DNA from: Pomacea canaliculata | Taxonomy: Eukaryota; Mollusca; Gastropoda; Architaenioglossa; Ampullariidae | Length of the DNA stretch: 64,000 nt | Reading direction: 5' to 3' | NCBI RefSeq assembly: GCF_003073045.1 | Contig: NC_037594.1 | Location: forward strand, 24,186,927 to 24,250,926 | Shown here: piece after piece, positions 12,768-25,800 of the stretch | How positions within the stretch are numbered: position 1 is the first letter of the stretch | Layout of the letters: each line of letters starts with the position of its first letter | Position numbers and translations under genes: made by a program | Notes under the pieces: model-generated | Told to the model about the DNA's origin: nothing | Seen by the model: only the letters and a program-made list of their open reading frames with translations | The model's database searches: none

Positions 12768-13960
12768 AACAAACAAACAAAACAAACACACACACACACA
12801 CACGGCAGACATAAACACACTCTTGCCTCTTCCACTCCGTCCTACCTAAACAAACCCCGGATGCTCCTCCATGAATATCCATTATGGGCGACAGTGGACT
12901 GTATATGAGGTAACGTGTGACTGGTGAGGCTTCCTTATATAACAGAGACACTGATATATTTTGCAATATATATCGACTTTTATTAAATGTTAGTATCCTA
13001 ATAATTGTACTATCCCAACACTCCAACATTGTCATACTCTCATAGATGACTCGTCGTCGATGAAGACGTTGACGAGGCTAGGCAACCCAAGTCAACCAGT
13101 TTTTATTTTAAGTTCGTTCAGTCTTCAGCCCATCACCGGATGTCAGAAGCGCCTGAGGCAGGTCTTGGTGAGGTCGTCTCAAGTGCTTCCTTCCGACTGA
13201 CCCTCTTTGTTATTTTAGTCATTCCCATGCACTTACTCAAATATTCATCATTCAGTTGATTGACATATGACTTCTGGTTGTGAGAAAAGGAAATTATTTC
13301 CTATATGTCGAAACCACGGGAGGGTTGTTGTGCTAACCACTAATTAGTTCAGATGAAAAAAGGTGGTAATTTTTCAAAAAACGTGTAACTGGGAAGGGAG
13401 ATTTGAGATGCAGCTGGTTCAAACTGACAAAGTCAGATTGTTATGAGGCTGAAAGACACTAGGAAAGCTAGTAATTCCACCGAGTGATTTGCACACAGGG
13501 TACAGCAGTTTAGGCTTCTACACACACAAAAAAACAATTTTTTATTGTTTCAAAGAAGTTTCTTATACAGATACGAGCTTTACAAACACACTTCACTTGG
13601 ATTAATTAGCTTAGTTCATGCAGTGGTTGTGCATTGACTGTTGCCTGATAAAACTTTTGTTTTCCTGGCTCATATATGCATGGCTTTTACATGTTTGTTT
13701 GGTAAATAAAAAGAGATATCTGGTAATTGGAAACAAGGGTGAGGGTCAAATAGTGGCATGGCATAGCCTTCAAATGAAATATTCTGTAATCGAAAACACT
13801 GTCTCTATGAAATCTCTTTGCTTTAGCCACTACTTTTCCCTGTTCTCTCTTTTCTTTCTTTCCTTCTCTCTCTCTCTCTGTGCGCACACACATCCATCAT
13901 TTACTATTTTGTTGTGGTGGATGCAGTGAGTTGTGGTAGGTCGTGTGTTGTTTCTTGTAA
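11493..13960. other. Intergenic with microsatellites
   Basis: No gene was recognised. Open frames over 12549-13035 are translations of the simple repeat and its flanks. Confidence 0.4.
12728..12802. repeat. Compound (GAAA)n-(CAAA)n-(CA)n microsatellite
   Basis: About twelve GAAA units pass into AAAC units and then a CA run. This array creates the poly-Phe/Leu/Ser frames on the minus strand. Confidence 0.9.
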
Positions 13961-13969
13961 GAAAGGTGT

Positions 13970-14275
13970 TTTGTGTTTGACGTCCTGTGTGCGTCATTTG
14001 TTCCACGTCATTTGGAGAGGTAAAAAGACGTCATACATCAGAGAAAACCAATTGCTCTAAAAATGGCCGAGTGAGCTGGAAAACACAACAGTCTTCTCCG
14101 CCATCTTCTTTATTACTCTCTCAGTGACATTCCTGTGAACTTGTGTCTCTTTGATTCTATTCACCTACAAATCTCTTCATCCTCATCTACATCTGACGGG
14201 GGATCTTAGAGCGTTGTGTGTGTGTAATACGTCGTGCGTGTGCAAGGTAAGTGTACGTTCGTCAAGTTACAATAA
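13970..14275 (+). promoter_or_regulatory. CRE-rich segment with a possible non-coding first exon
   Basis: Four ACGTCA/GACGTC-type motifs lie between about 13978 and 14035, three of them with the full palindromic core or a close half-site. Downstream, at about 14250-14257, the plus strand has a strong donor, CAAG|GTAAGT, and no long frame precedes it. This fits a promoter and 5' UTR exon. The next plus-strand coding gene is TLR1 at 22818, which would imply an 8.5-kb intron containing the antisense GPCR. The link is a guess; the motifs are visible. Confidence 0.3.
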
Positions 14276-16207
14276 ATAGACGCGTTTTCAGCCGACTATT
14301 ATTGTCATCAATACCTTAATACAATTCTAGGTTTAACAGGTGTGTTAAAGTGCTTTGCTCTCGTACCACTTCCCACCATTGATATAGTATATTCGGTTAC
14401 CTATAATAGGAGGTTTGCATTGCAGAACTGTATTCACAACCTCATTTTCAAAATTTTATGTTAGTATTATTACGCAGTTAACACAATCCCAAAAGTGTCC
14501 AGGCTACGAAGGCTTGTTACATTTGGTGATGCTGCTTACTGAAGGAATCTCCAAGATTCAGACAATACTGTAGTTGACACGTGCCGTTACACGTGACTGC
14601 GTCCACTTACGTGACAGAAAAGATATTAAAAGGCAATGTCATTAATATACTAAAAATCTTATAAAAAGTATATAGCTAATAAACAATGCATCAGAGTCAA
14701 ATAACAAATGGGGCGTGATTTCACATACCTGTTATGCCAAGATAGCATCAAAATAACAAAAGAATCTAATCTGCAGCACAGAATGTATTATATACAATAC
14801 TTGGCGACGCCTATTTTCCTGTCATAAGATTGATGCTTTATTGTACGAAATTGTTAGGTAGGCTTAGCACAGCAAGTCATGTCACTGAACTAACTTCTAC
14901 GCCGTCTTTGCCAAAAATACAAGCATCAGCTCATCAACTCCTATACTTACCATCTTATACTATTTCATACCATCTCATACTCATATGAAAATTTGCTTCA
15001 TCTATCAGCAAAATTCCGAAAAAATGCCGGAGGTCTTCACTGGATCGTTACGCTTTCATTTCTGTGTTTCTCTCAGAAATACCCAAAATGCTTAAAATAT
15101 ATTGCTTTGTTTCTCAAGTGTCCCGTCGATCCCTCATGTTTATTTTAGAAATATCCACCGCAAGGAGAAGTGGGTAAAAGAGCAGTACCAGGACTGACGT
15201 CCCGGAGGTTTGCACACTTGCCGGTTCAGTACCCGTGTCGCGCACATTCCCAGTAGTCACTCTCACCTCTAGTTTCTCGAAGAACAAATCATCTAAGCTC
15301 TTTTTAAAATATTCTGTAAAGATGGATCATTTCCACTACGAAGGACCTAGTTTGCCAAGCATCAAATTTATTGAAATTCATAAAAAATGTTAAACTTTTC
15401 TCAACCTTTTGAGAGCTAAGGTATTTTATAAGTTCCCACAATTTAGAAGGTTACTGTTACAATCTTGCACTTGACGCGAATATTACTTACCTGAGTATTT
15501 CTAAGTTGAAAGAAGTGAATTCAAACTACGTGAAGGCGGTTCTCTTTAGGCCTTACAGAAGTTAAGTCATTGAAAAAAAAAATGTGGCAGTACCTGACAG
15601 TATGTTTACATTAGGACTTCACATTAACAACTTAAATTTACAACGTATAGGTTAAGTTAGCACAAAACTGGCTCCTTAAAAAATATATTCACAGCTCGGT
15701 CTCATTCAGTTTACATTTGTTTTTAATATTAACCACGTTCAACGTCTACATATGTCTTTGAGTTCAAAGCAATAAGTAAATTACCTGCCAAGCAAACTGT
15801 TAAAAATAAATATTTCTCTTTCGCCACGATAACAATATCCGCAATTCGTACAAACAATTTTAAAGCAGAGGTCAACAAGGAGTCAGGAGTCACGTGCAAT
15901 CGCTTAGTTTGACTCAGAACGTAAGGAAGTGATACACTGGCAAACCTTGGTGTGTTCAAGTATATTATACGTGTGTGTATATATATATAAATTTCTCTGA
16001 AAATTAACTTTGATTAATTTTTATACGCAATACCAGATAGACCTGTCACAAATATCGTCTTACCTTCCCGAAGTTATAGGAAATACACATGAACCTCTTT
16101 GTTGGCTGTTTTCACAATTCTAGCTTTTGACATCTGACCATTGTAAAACATTTTATCAGGATAGTGTTCTGGGTGTGAACATGCGTTCAGATGTCCAGGT
16201 GTGCGTG
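14276..16207. other. Intergenic, nothing recognised
   Basis: AT-rich sequence downstream of the GPCR. No clear poly(A) signal for the GPCR was pinned down and no other gene was seen. Confidence 0.4.
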
Positions 16208-17302
16208 CTATGCGGTAATACTCTTCGACCTGCAGGAAAGAAGGTTCCGATACAATCTCGCGAGACGGGTGGCAGACTGATCGCGCAGCCACACCCGAAT
16301 CTTGCCGAGCGCCTTCATCTCCTGCCTAAAGCGCGATGAGCGAGAGTAGTAGACGACTATGTTGAGCGAGCTGTCGACGTAGGTGACGTAAAATGCGATG
16401 CTGGTGATAGTTAGATACATATACGAATACCGCCCAGAGGCAGAGAACTCGGGCACGCACAAACGAGCGACGGTCAAGACCGACATTGGGATCATGCAGA
16501 CGATGTACACGCACGACACCAGCACCAGCATGGAGGTCAATGCCACCTGGTGCTCCTGACGCTGGATGCTGGAGGAGCTGGCCTGCCTCCTCCACAACAT
16601 GGCGGCCCTCAGCCTGTACACCGTGATCAGGGTCGCGACACATACGCCCATCATGGTGGCCAAGGGCGTGACGATCATGAAAAAGACATCTGCGATCGCG
16701 TTGAACAGAGTCTTGTGGCTCAGCCACATCGAGGTCGGGACAAGCCCCCACTGAACCTCACCTGTCACGTTGTTCAAGAACATCACAGGTCGATTCTGGA
16801 AAAAATTGATGCTGAAGCCGAGTAAGGACGATGCAAAGAGGATGACTAACACCAGCGCCACCGTGCGGGTCCTGACGAGACTGTTGGCGCGCAAGGGAAG
16901 AACCACACACAGGCAGCGCTCCACGGCCACCAAGAGGCTGACGCTGCCGGACAGCGTGCGGAACGTGTGCATGACGCCCACGCTGGGCATCAGCAACCGG
17001 AAGTACAGCTCCTCCCCGCGGGTCTTGTCCGCCAGCTCCACGAAGGCCGCGAAGCTCAGCGGCAGGGAGGTGATGACGTAGCACAGGTCAGCCAGGGAGC
17101 GAGTGAACAGGCAAAGGTTCATACGATCTCGCAGCCCCTGGCGCATGAACACCAGGCAGCACAGACAGTTGGCCGGAAGTCCGGCGCAGGCTACCAGCGG
17201 CTTGCACACACAGTTGAGGACGGACAGCGTCCAGCGATACGCCTCTGGAGACAGGTCAGCAAGTGCACCTGGTGTGTCGTCAAAGCCTGTCAAACTACTC
17301 AT
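16208..17302 (-). CDS. Orphan class-A (rhodopsin-like) GPCR
   Basis: A single intact exon encodes 364 residues from ATG at 17302; the frame extends ten codons upstream but opens with TTG, so I chose the ATG. It is a seven-helix plasma-membrane receptor that signals through G proteins; the ligand is unknown. Visible marks by helix: TM1 near residues 40-60 with GLPANCLCCLVF, TM2 with SLADLCYVITSLPLSF (the conserved Asp), TM3 with LLVAVERCLCVVLPL (ERC in place of DRY), TM5 near 205-235, TM6 with SMLVLVSCVYIVCMIPMSVL, and TM7 with YVDSSLNIVVYYSRSSRF in place of NPxxY. A basic tail follows. The weak DRY and NPxxY versions are usual for the large lineage-specific orphan receptor families of gastropods (peptide-receptor-like or chemosensory). 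The GC content is clearly higher than its surroundings, as expected for a real coding exon. Confidence 0.9.
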   Translation of the reverse strand: MSSLTGFDDTPGALADLSPEAYRWTLSVLNCVCKPLVACAGLPANCLCCLVFMRQGLRDRMNLCLFTRSLADLCYVITSLPLSFAAFVELADKTRGEELYFRLLMPSVGVMHTFRTLSGSVSLLVAVERCLCVVLPLRANSLVRTRTVALVLVILFASSLLGFSINFFQNRPVMFLNNVTGEVQWGLVPTSMWLSHKTLFNAIADVFFMIVTPLATMMGVCVATLITVYRLRAAMLWRRQASSSSIQRQEHQVALTSMLVLVSCVYIVCMIPMSVLTVARLCVPEFSASGRYSYMYLTITSIAFYVTYVDSSLNIVVYYSRSSRFRQEMKALGKIRVWLRDQSATRLARLYRNLLSCRSKSITA

Positions 17303-20300
17303 AGCGTACAGGCTAACTAACACTAATGACAATTGAATAAGTCATATTATGTCATTCAGTTTAGATGGCGACGAACACTATTGTTTTAAAATAATAATTC
17401 AAATAAAGTTGGGCTTCTCACAACATCGCTGAAAGATCTCTGAACGCTCATCGTCTTTAGGTTTTCCCTGTAATTTCACCTGAAAAAAAAAACGGAAGGA
17501 GAGACATCAGTCTAGCGAAATTCAAAAATGTAGGAAAGTTTTCAATTTTTAAAATAAAAATTGTGCGCAGGGTTTATTAAAATGACAAGCTACCTCAACT
17601 GCCTATGGTTTCAGGTATATAAAATAAACCTGATGATTACTTATCAGCGTGATAAGGTCACCATGCCTCTAATCCCTTAAGACACTAACCCACTAACACC
17701 CAGACACAGGCACACAGAATACATCCATTGGATATATTGCTGAAACTTGGTTTCCAGGAAGGGCTAAGGGGTTTTTGAACATGGTGGATTAAGAATGCAC
17801 TTGAACTGAGTGCAGAGAGTGATTTAAGTCTCCCATGTTTAGGATAATATAGCCCTCCGTTCCCCCACAAGCTGATAAAGAAACGAACTGAGTGAGTGAG
17901 GACAGTGCTTATCAGTGTTTGTGAGCACCCAGCTAGGATTCTCTGCTATTCAGGTCGTTGTTTGAAAACCTCCAAATGCCTTCAGAGTTTTACACACCAA
18001 CAAAGTCTAGCCAGTGGAGGTGCAGGTGAATCACCAATCGTAGTTTAACAGTTTAATGTTCAAAAAGAGCTTTGATGGTCCCAGGAGTCTCACTGCAAGT
18101 TGTGGCAGGTATGTCCATCCGAAGTTTCTTTCTTTTTTTTTTTTTTTTTTTGCTGATAGCATCTAATGATGGATAGAATCACAATCAAAAGCAATAGTAG
18201 GAAAAGCTACTTTTATTAAAGCTGTCATAGTGCAAGTAAGATTACAATAATTTAACGCGGGGTCAACTATTTTTCTAGTCTAGGTCACAGCCTGCACTGA
18301 GAGCTGCCTGTACATAACATTTATTCGCACTCTAGTAAGATTCTATTATTTAGCATTTAATGTAATAATATCAAAACAGATTGGCCTAGTGAAAGTTTCG
18401 ATCAACCGTTCCGACAAAGAACTGTACATCCTGAAATAAAGAATTTAGCAGCAGCGGTTCGATTGTCTGTGTGAACAACATCAGTGTCTACTGAAAGATT
18501 CGGTTTCCTGTCCCGCTAAATCCTCCCTTAGAAATCCATACAACCTCTTCTTCTTTCTAATTTCCTCCAAACTTCCAGAGCTTGCAAGACGCGGAATGTT
18601 GTTATTGATTACACAAAGTTGTTGTTCACAATCTATGATGGAATGTGGAAGTTCGTTTTCTTCAGGTTTCTGGCACCACACAGAAAACCGTTTGTCTGTC
18701 CTTCAGCAACCAGTTGTCATCGCAATGCGAAACTCTCTGAATATTATTTTCTTACCTTTCTGAATAAGACACTTAAAAATTCCAGTAATGGCTTTGACTT
18801 TCATGTTTTTCGTACTCAGAAATTGCCCTTGATCCCGGTCTTAATTGTTATTAGCTTTCAAGGTGTGTTTCTACACCTCGCGGCTGTCGGCAACCTAGAC
18901 CCTCAGGCTCTCACTGCTTGACTTGATGGACATCAACAATCCTGTTCATCGACATGCTACGAATGTATGTTGCCATGACAGTCGAATGAGGTGCATAATT
19001 TATAGTTGTGTTCGGAAGATTCGTGACAGTCAAGAATTTTTTTTTAAATCGACCTCTCAGCAGCTTACACTTTGCTTTTTTGTCTTTAGAACGTGTTTAG
19101 AACGTATTTCTGCAACGGATATTTGACAGAAAATCAGTAGTTATCAAATATATATATCCCAGAGAAACTTCCTTCGCTCTTGTAATTAGCTTCGTTTTAA
19201 AATGAATATCATCCACAGCATTTTCCAACAAGTTTCGGACAGATTATCTGACATTTTGTGACATCACGTGCTTAAAAATAATTTTGCGTAAATCGTACTT
19301 TACTTACAACTAATATAAAATGATCCTTCGTAAATCGTAAATTCTGAATAATTAATGCACAAAATGAAATTAGATGATATTCGATATTAATATATCTTCA
19401 TTTCTTTTAATATATCTTCGTTTTTTTAAAGCTCTGTCGCCTCTTTATCCTAGCTTTATCCAATGCTATTGCTTGAACTTTTTTATTGTAGATGGCGCGC
19501 GGAAGCCAGTGAAACCCCAGAGTAAAAATTAGACCCTCGATCTTGTCCACATGTGACCAGCTCAGTCACGTGGTCGGCGTGTCAGGTCGCCTCCTCAGCT
19601 TTGTATTCTCTGTTTATGAGACACATTGCAGAGGGGGGCGCACTTGACTAATTGTCCTATTGGACTTAATTATGTGTGTGTCCTCTGTAGAAACATTTTT
19701 AATGAATGCTCTTAACTCCACCCCTTCCTCTCCCTCCACACACACAGTATGTTTCTGTAAATACACATCCGTCAACATCACTGAAACTTTGTCTGCACTT
19801 GCTCAGTAGAAGGTGCAGCTAGCGTCTGATTAATGAGATTGTCTCTGAGTTTGTTGACAGCGGAGGGAGGGAAGACAACATTAGCCGCGAATGTAGGTCA
19901 GTGTTGTGACGTCAGCTTGCAAATGGCGAGAAGTTTCGTCTCACTTCATATTGTGGGACAGTAGGTGCAGTCGACGCCTCGCAAGTATCACTCACGGCTC
20001 CCAGGTCAGCCTGACAACAACACTCGACGTTTGAAAACACTTCTCCTCGGTCAGCATGTCGACACGTCAGCACTCAGCAGTCTAACGCCAGCCTCACGCC
20101 AACTCATGTCGTCCAGGATGCGACAAAGACATCAAAGGTACTGAGTGTTCGGTATCTTGGGTCACAGTACACGTGAGGTCACGAGGTAGCCTGAGGTCAC
20201 ACGAACAAATGCTGTGTCTAATCGTGACCGTGAGACTGTGACTATCTCCGCCATTGTTTGTAGTGTCGAGGGTGCTGAAACTCGATCTGCACCAGGGCGC

Positions 20301-20498
20301 CAAGAGAGGAACATTTGATTTTTTTGTCTCAGTACAATCCACTTTATGATTGTAGAATGCATTCTATACCTCTTCAATCCATTTTATAATTATAGATTGC
20401 ATTTTATAGCTATACAAACATGCTATAGAATGTATTGTATGACTAGAGAGAGAAAAAAGGTAAAACCAATTATTTCATTTTTTTCATTATTTTTAAAA
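17303..20498. other. Intergenic, nothing recognised
   Basis: On the minus strand a pyrimidine-rich acceptor ending in CAG near 17480 could begin a 5' UTR exon of the GPCR. Otherwise only AT-rich sequence, a T-run near 18127-18150 and short unsupported frames are seen. Confidence 0.35.
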
Positions 20499-20503
20499 GT
20501 TGC

Positions 20504-21468
20504 TGTCACGGACCAGTCTATTAGGAACAGGAGGTTGTTGCCCCTGTCTATTGTTTTCTTAAAGATTATTGCCCTTACCTTACAGATATGAGTGTGTTGG
20601 TTGCGTCGCGGTTTCACGTCAGAACCCGACGTCATTTCATGACGTTATTTTAGTTTGGACGAGAGTGAAAATTATTTGGAAGAGAGCAGACGGCTGTGAG
20701 CAGGGAAGAGAGGCGGACAGAAAGTGTGTGTGGTGTTGGTTTCGGATATTGTGTGGGTCGATCCCTGCGGATATATGTGTGGTACCAGCTTTGGGTCATG
20801 TGTTGACCCCCCAAGAGTTTATTTGTGGTGCCAGCTTTGGGTCATGTGTTGACCCCCCAAGAGTTTATTTGTGGTGCCAGCCTTGGATCATGTGTTGATC
20901 CCCAGGAATATATTTGTGGTGCCAGCTTTGGATCATGTGTTGACTCCAGCAACTATATTCTGAGTCGTCTGTTAGGTGTCTGCTGAGTCAGCACCTATTA
21001 TTAGTAAGCTGCGGAACGTGTATGTGATTTCCTCTGAACGTTTGTGTGTGTGGATATTAGTCAAGTGTGGGCAAGACTGCACCACTGTTGGACAGAGAGG
21101 ATTTTACGCAGACGTTACAATTGTGGATGTGAGTAACTAAGACTCTAATGAATTATTCAGAAACAAACGACAGTTCGTAGTATATTGAAATGGACATGTG
21201 TATGTCGTCTTGGTGACATGAAGAGAACAATTGGAGCAGCCTGTGCGCTGTAGTATTTCCGGAATTGAAAGATATTTGACGTATATCTTATAATTTAGAA
21301 GCGAACTGAAAGACTCAGACATTTCTATATCTTTAGTTAATGTTGATTGTTATAAAGTTTTTGTTGCCTACGACAAATCTAAGTGTTTTGTGAGTGAAAG
21401 AAAGAACACGCAAGGGGACGCGTGCGTGTTGTGAGAGAAAGTGAGATTCAAAAAGAGCGTCTCTGACA
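20504..21468 (+). mobile_element. Solo LTR, probable Ty3-like, 965 bp
   Basis: The element starts TGTCACGG and ends CTCTGACA, the TG...CA ends of an LTR with a short inverted TGTCA/TGACA terminus. It is flanked by a perfect 5-bp duplication GTTGC (20499-20503 and 21469-21473). No internal retroelement sequence lies beside it, so it is a solo LTR left by recombination. It holds a minisatellite at 20781-20946. The assignment to Ty3-like is inference from the 5-bp duplication and the similarity of its ends to the LTR at 56112. A perfect duplication suggests a moderate age. Strand is arbitrary. Confidence 0.8.
20781..20946. repeat. 46-bp minisatellite inside the solo LTR
   Basis: About 3.6 tandem units begin GGTGCCAGCTTTGGGTCATG and continue with TGTTGACCCC and an ATTTGT end. 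The first two units are nearly identical and the later two are more diverged. Confidence 0.9.
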
Positions 21469-21473
21469 GTTGC

Positions 21474-22817
21474 TATCCAATTCATTTTATTATATAATTA
21501 AATTCTTTATAAATTCATTCTAACTATACAATTTAATTTTATACAGGATATACAGTAATATATATATCTCTAGAGAAAGAACAGTATAAAAATTCTCCTC
21601 CTGCCATCCCATACTCTGAGCACGTGATCCAGCTTAAATAATAGTAAATCCCGTTTCGCTGGCTCAGTTTAAACTGTTTCGATATTACGTGTTCTCTATT
21701 TGACTTTAAATTGTCTGATGTAGCTATCAGACTGGCAGGGAGCGGCGATGGCAAGTTAATCGCGTTTTCTTCCGGGTCCTCTTGAGAGATAACACATCTC
21801 TTGACAGACGATTTATCAAATCGCAGGACAGACGACCAAAGTAACATCGACGTGTGCAGGTGTCAGAAAGGTCTTTTGTCTCTTGTGTACTTCAGACTAC
21901 TAGCGGGTTTTCGGGTATAGTAATTTTAATTTTACCTCCAAAACATCATTGAAAAGCTAAATTGTTGCTACTTTGAAATCACTAGGCACACAGTTGATAA
22001 TAAGCTACCGCCTACACAAAGTTGTTTGCAGTCACCAGAGACTGTTGTTATCATGACCACAGGAAGAACTACATTTACATGAGGGTCACAGAAGTGTTTG
22101 TAGTCGAGCCTAGGTTGTGGCTGTCCCAGATTTCCTAAAGCAAAATGGATATTTTTGGTCATTAATCTATGACAAAGTATTTTGTTATTGACTTGTTCAT
22201 CTCTCTCCCTTACACTCTCACACACACAAAGCTTACACAAGAATCGGTGTTCTTACGATAATCTGTGCTTACGAAAAATTTCATGTTACTAATAATTCGT
22301 GTAGTTTGCGAAGATGATTCATGTTATCAATCATTTGCATGCGTATTGTAGTTTGCCTCCAAATACTTCTAAAGTACTCTTTATTTAGTAATTTCTATGA
22401 GGAAATGTGTTGACTTCAATTGACGGCGTGATTAACCGCTAATTGCTCAGCTGTGCAATGTCCTGTTCAAATCACTTCCTACTTTTGTGGCAGCTTCGCT
22501 CATTGGACAAGTAGTGAGGGGTACATCTGAACATGATGTTCAGAGGCCAAGAAAAACAGCGAGAGATTAAGATGTCCATCCACCACAGCGTTGGATCTTA
22601 CCTGCGACGACTTACACCTGGGTGTTCATGACTGGTCTTCCATCAGAGTTGAAGAAGGGCTGATGGTGTACAACGTGGGCGACAGACTCCACCAACCTTG
22701 ACCTACCGTCGTGCGCATTCGTGGGTCAGCTGTTCAGAGGACTGTGTTCACATTCGGTCAGCCACACAGATGTGAAAGTTGAAGGACTTTGAGATTGTTT
22801 GATGCTGCACGTACTTG
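21474..22817. other. Upstream region of TLR1
   Basis: No gene was recognised. Just before the coding start, around 22760-22770, CAGCCACACAG could be an acceptor of a 5' UTR exon. Confidence 0.3.
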
Positions 22818-25800
22818 ATGACAATGAGTGTCGGATCCTTCGGCGCGAGCGTTCTGTGGTATGTGCGTGTCCTGGGAGTCATACTCCTGTGTCGTCACCA
22901 GTTGCATGTGTCGAGCGAGTGTTTGATGAACGCGTCCACCTCGCTCACCTCGAAGAATTCGAGTGATTTTCTGATTGCAAACGCGTCAGTCCCTCTTAGG
23001 GATCTGCTGCAGCAGCTGGTCCACTCAGTAACAAGTGGAGGCAAGCTAGTGGACCAAGTGCATCTGGACCTATCGCGAAAAGGCATAAAAGACTGCGACC
23101 TGCCCCTAGTTGCAAATATCACAAATATCGTAGTGTTGGACATGTCTGATAATGAGCTAGAGAACTTGACAGAGAATGTTCTGTCCAACTTCCCAAATGT
23201 CTGGCATGTGAACTTAGCTTTCAACACTATATCTGATATTTCTGATAAGTCTTTGCCATATAGTGTGAAGCTGCTAAACATTTCAGGAAACAGACTTCGT
23301 CGTCTTGAGCGAGGAATGTTTCACAACTCCTTACGGAACCTCACAGCGTCTCGAAACCGTATTTTTGAACTTCTGCCCGGGTCTCTTCCTACAGCACTAA
23401 CAGATCTGGATTTATCATTTAATGAAATCCGCATTCTGCTGAATGGGGTGTTCGCGAATCTCTACGCCTTAAGATCGCTTAATCTGTCTCACAATCAACT
23501 TGCAGTCATCCAGCCGCACGCCTTCCATTGGGGGATGACTTTGAGAACTGCTGACCTGTCTTACAACTCGCTGACGTCATACGAACCGTGGCCGTACCTG
23601 TTCACTTACGATCGAAATGTTATAAGGGTGGATCTCCGGTACAACAACATCTCACGCTTTACGAACGACATGAACATGACGGTGATCATGGAGAATAAGT
23701 ACACGAGGGTGGATCTGCGTCACAACGCCTTGCGAAGTGTGACGTTGCAGGATCTGAGCATCTACTTCAACGGACAGCTGCCCAATGACTTCCAGGTGGA
23801 GAACTTGGAGCTGGACATAGAGGAGAACCCCTGGGTGTGCGACTGTTCACTTTACGGATTGGTCTCACTGTACAGCACGAGCTTTATGCGAATTCTTTCG
23901 CGTGTGAACTCTCTACTCACGTGCCAGAATCCTCCTACACTTCGCGGCAAAACGTTTGGCTTTCTGATAGACAATCCAGACTCGCTGACGTGTCACTTGA
24001 CACACGAGTGTCCTCCAGGCTGCTCGTGCCAGGACAGACCTCATCGAGGCTACGTGGAAGTGTACTGCGATCGCAATCAGCAAGTTTATGCTCACCTGCC
24101 CGCAGCCTTGCCCTCTGACCGACTCCTGTTTCTTAACCTCTCCGGTCACCAGCTTCAAGCTCTCGACCCAACCGTCCCGTACGTATCCCGTTGTATGGAT
24201 TGGACGTCAGCCGGAACCACTTGCAGGAAGTGACGTCAGAGTTCCTGGACCAGGCCCGTGATCTCGTTGTGCTGGACGTCGGGCACAACCAACTAACCTC
24301 ACTTCCTCCGCAGGTGCGCAAGCTCTTGCTGCAACACCTGCATGTGGCAGGAAACCCCCTGCAATGCTCCTGTAGCTTCGTTTGGTTCGGGGAGTGGCTT
24401 CGTTCGTGGGCCGCCAACGTCTCCACCACAACGACTAACTCCAGGAAGTCGTCGTCGTCGTTACTGAGTGACGTCGCTGGTGTCGTGGCGGACGAAAGCA
24501 AGCTGCCGAGTGACATGGAGTCGCTGACGTGCCAGCAGCCAGGAGGCGGGCTCATGATCGTCATGGATATGACAGACAAGAGTCTAAGATGCGGGCACTT
24601 GGCCCAGGCTGTCGTCGCTGGTGTCTGCTGCATGGTGCTGCTGGTGCTGTGCATTGTTGTCGCAGGCTGGCGCAAGAGATACGAACTAAAAGTCTGGCTT
24701 CACTTTCGGACGTGGGGTCGCTGCTGCGGCAAAGGTTTGTGGGCCCTTTCTGTTTTTATGATTCAGATACCAGCTCCTGCCGGTAAAAAAATTATCTTTC
24801 TTACAAATAGCCATCATTGTTTTGTTTATATTCTTAATATTAATATTGTATTTCCATATCTAAATTTTTATCACACAAATAATCACATTAATGCTGCTTA
24901 TTATTTTATACTGACATCTGCAACTGTAAAATGTTTATTGTCTGAAAAGAGAGACAGTCGGCGCATTTGCTTAAAGGCTAGTTGCCGTGGTGACGAGGGG
25001 GATCATGACCACTGACCGAGTGTCGGTAAAGATTGTGTCACAGGGAGGGGGAATGGTGGTAGAGATAAACAGTAGCAAAAGTTGGAATGTTTACGATAGT
25101 ACATTAATACGATTAGACAGCAGAAGTTATGGTTAGTACTATCAAGGAAAAGGTATCAAGACGAAGGCGATGATGATTAGGAGAAGGAAGAAGTTGGGGA
25201 TGGCAAGGAGAAGTCATGATACAAGTTGAGCGGACGTAAAAAGAAAAGGTACAATAGCACAGGTAATGATGGTAACAATGACACTACCCTTCAGATGAAA
25301 AATTATCTGCGTATCCTCCCTTTGAAACAGACGAAGGTCCATGGTCGGCGACAATCAGCATCCCAGAAGGTTCAACGTGTATATATCGATGGATGAAGAG
25401 GATGTAGAAGCAGTGGCTTGGGTGCTCCATGTGCTGCTGCCGTTTCTGGAAGGGAGAACCACGCCCTTGAGGGTGTACCTTCCACTGAGGCAAGAAGCCC
25501 TTGGGGAGAGCAAGGCCAATGTAAGGACCTTTCTTTCTGTCGATCTTTCTTCCTAAAGCCAATGGAACTTTTAATCTTACCTTTTATGAAATATGTGACC
25601 AGCTGCTTTCGACTGATAGTTCTGTTGCATTACATTCAAACCGATGTCTTGAGCTAGTATGGAGCCAGTACAAACTTTTTTCCAATACAGAGACTAAATC
25701 TAAAATTAATAGTTTGTCTGAAAAATAAAATGGCTGTTGTATAACCAATTTTTTTGTGTCAAGGCTCGTGCGGACGCCATTGTCGACAGTCACAACATGC

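Noticed and set aside
12549-13035. Two frames rich in Phe, Leu and Ser that look like membrane proteins
   Set aside because: They are translations of the GAAA and CA microsatellites.
13900-14280. Possible third solo LTR around the CRE cluster
   Set aside because: I found no TG...CA ends with a matching duplication.
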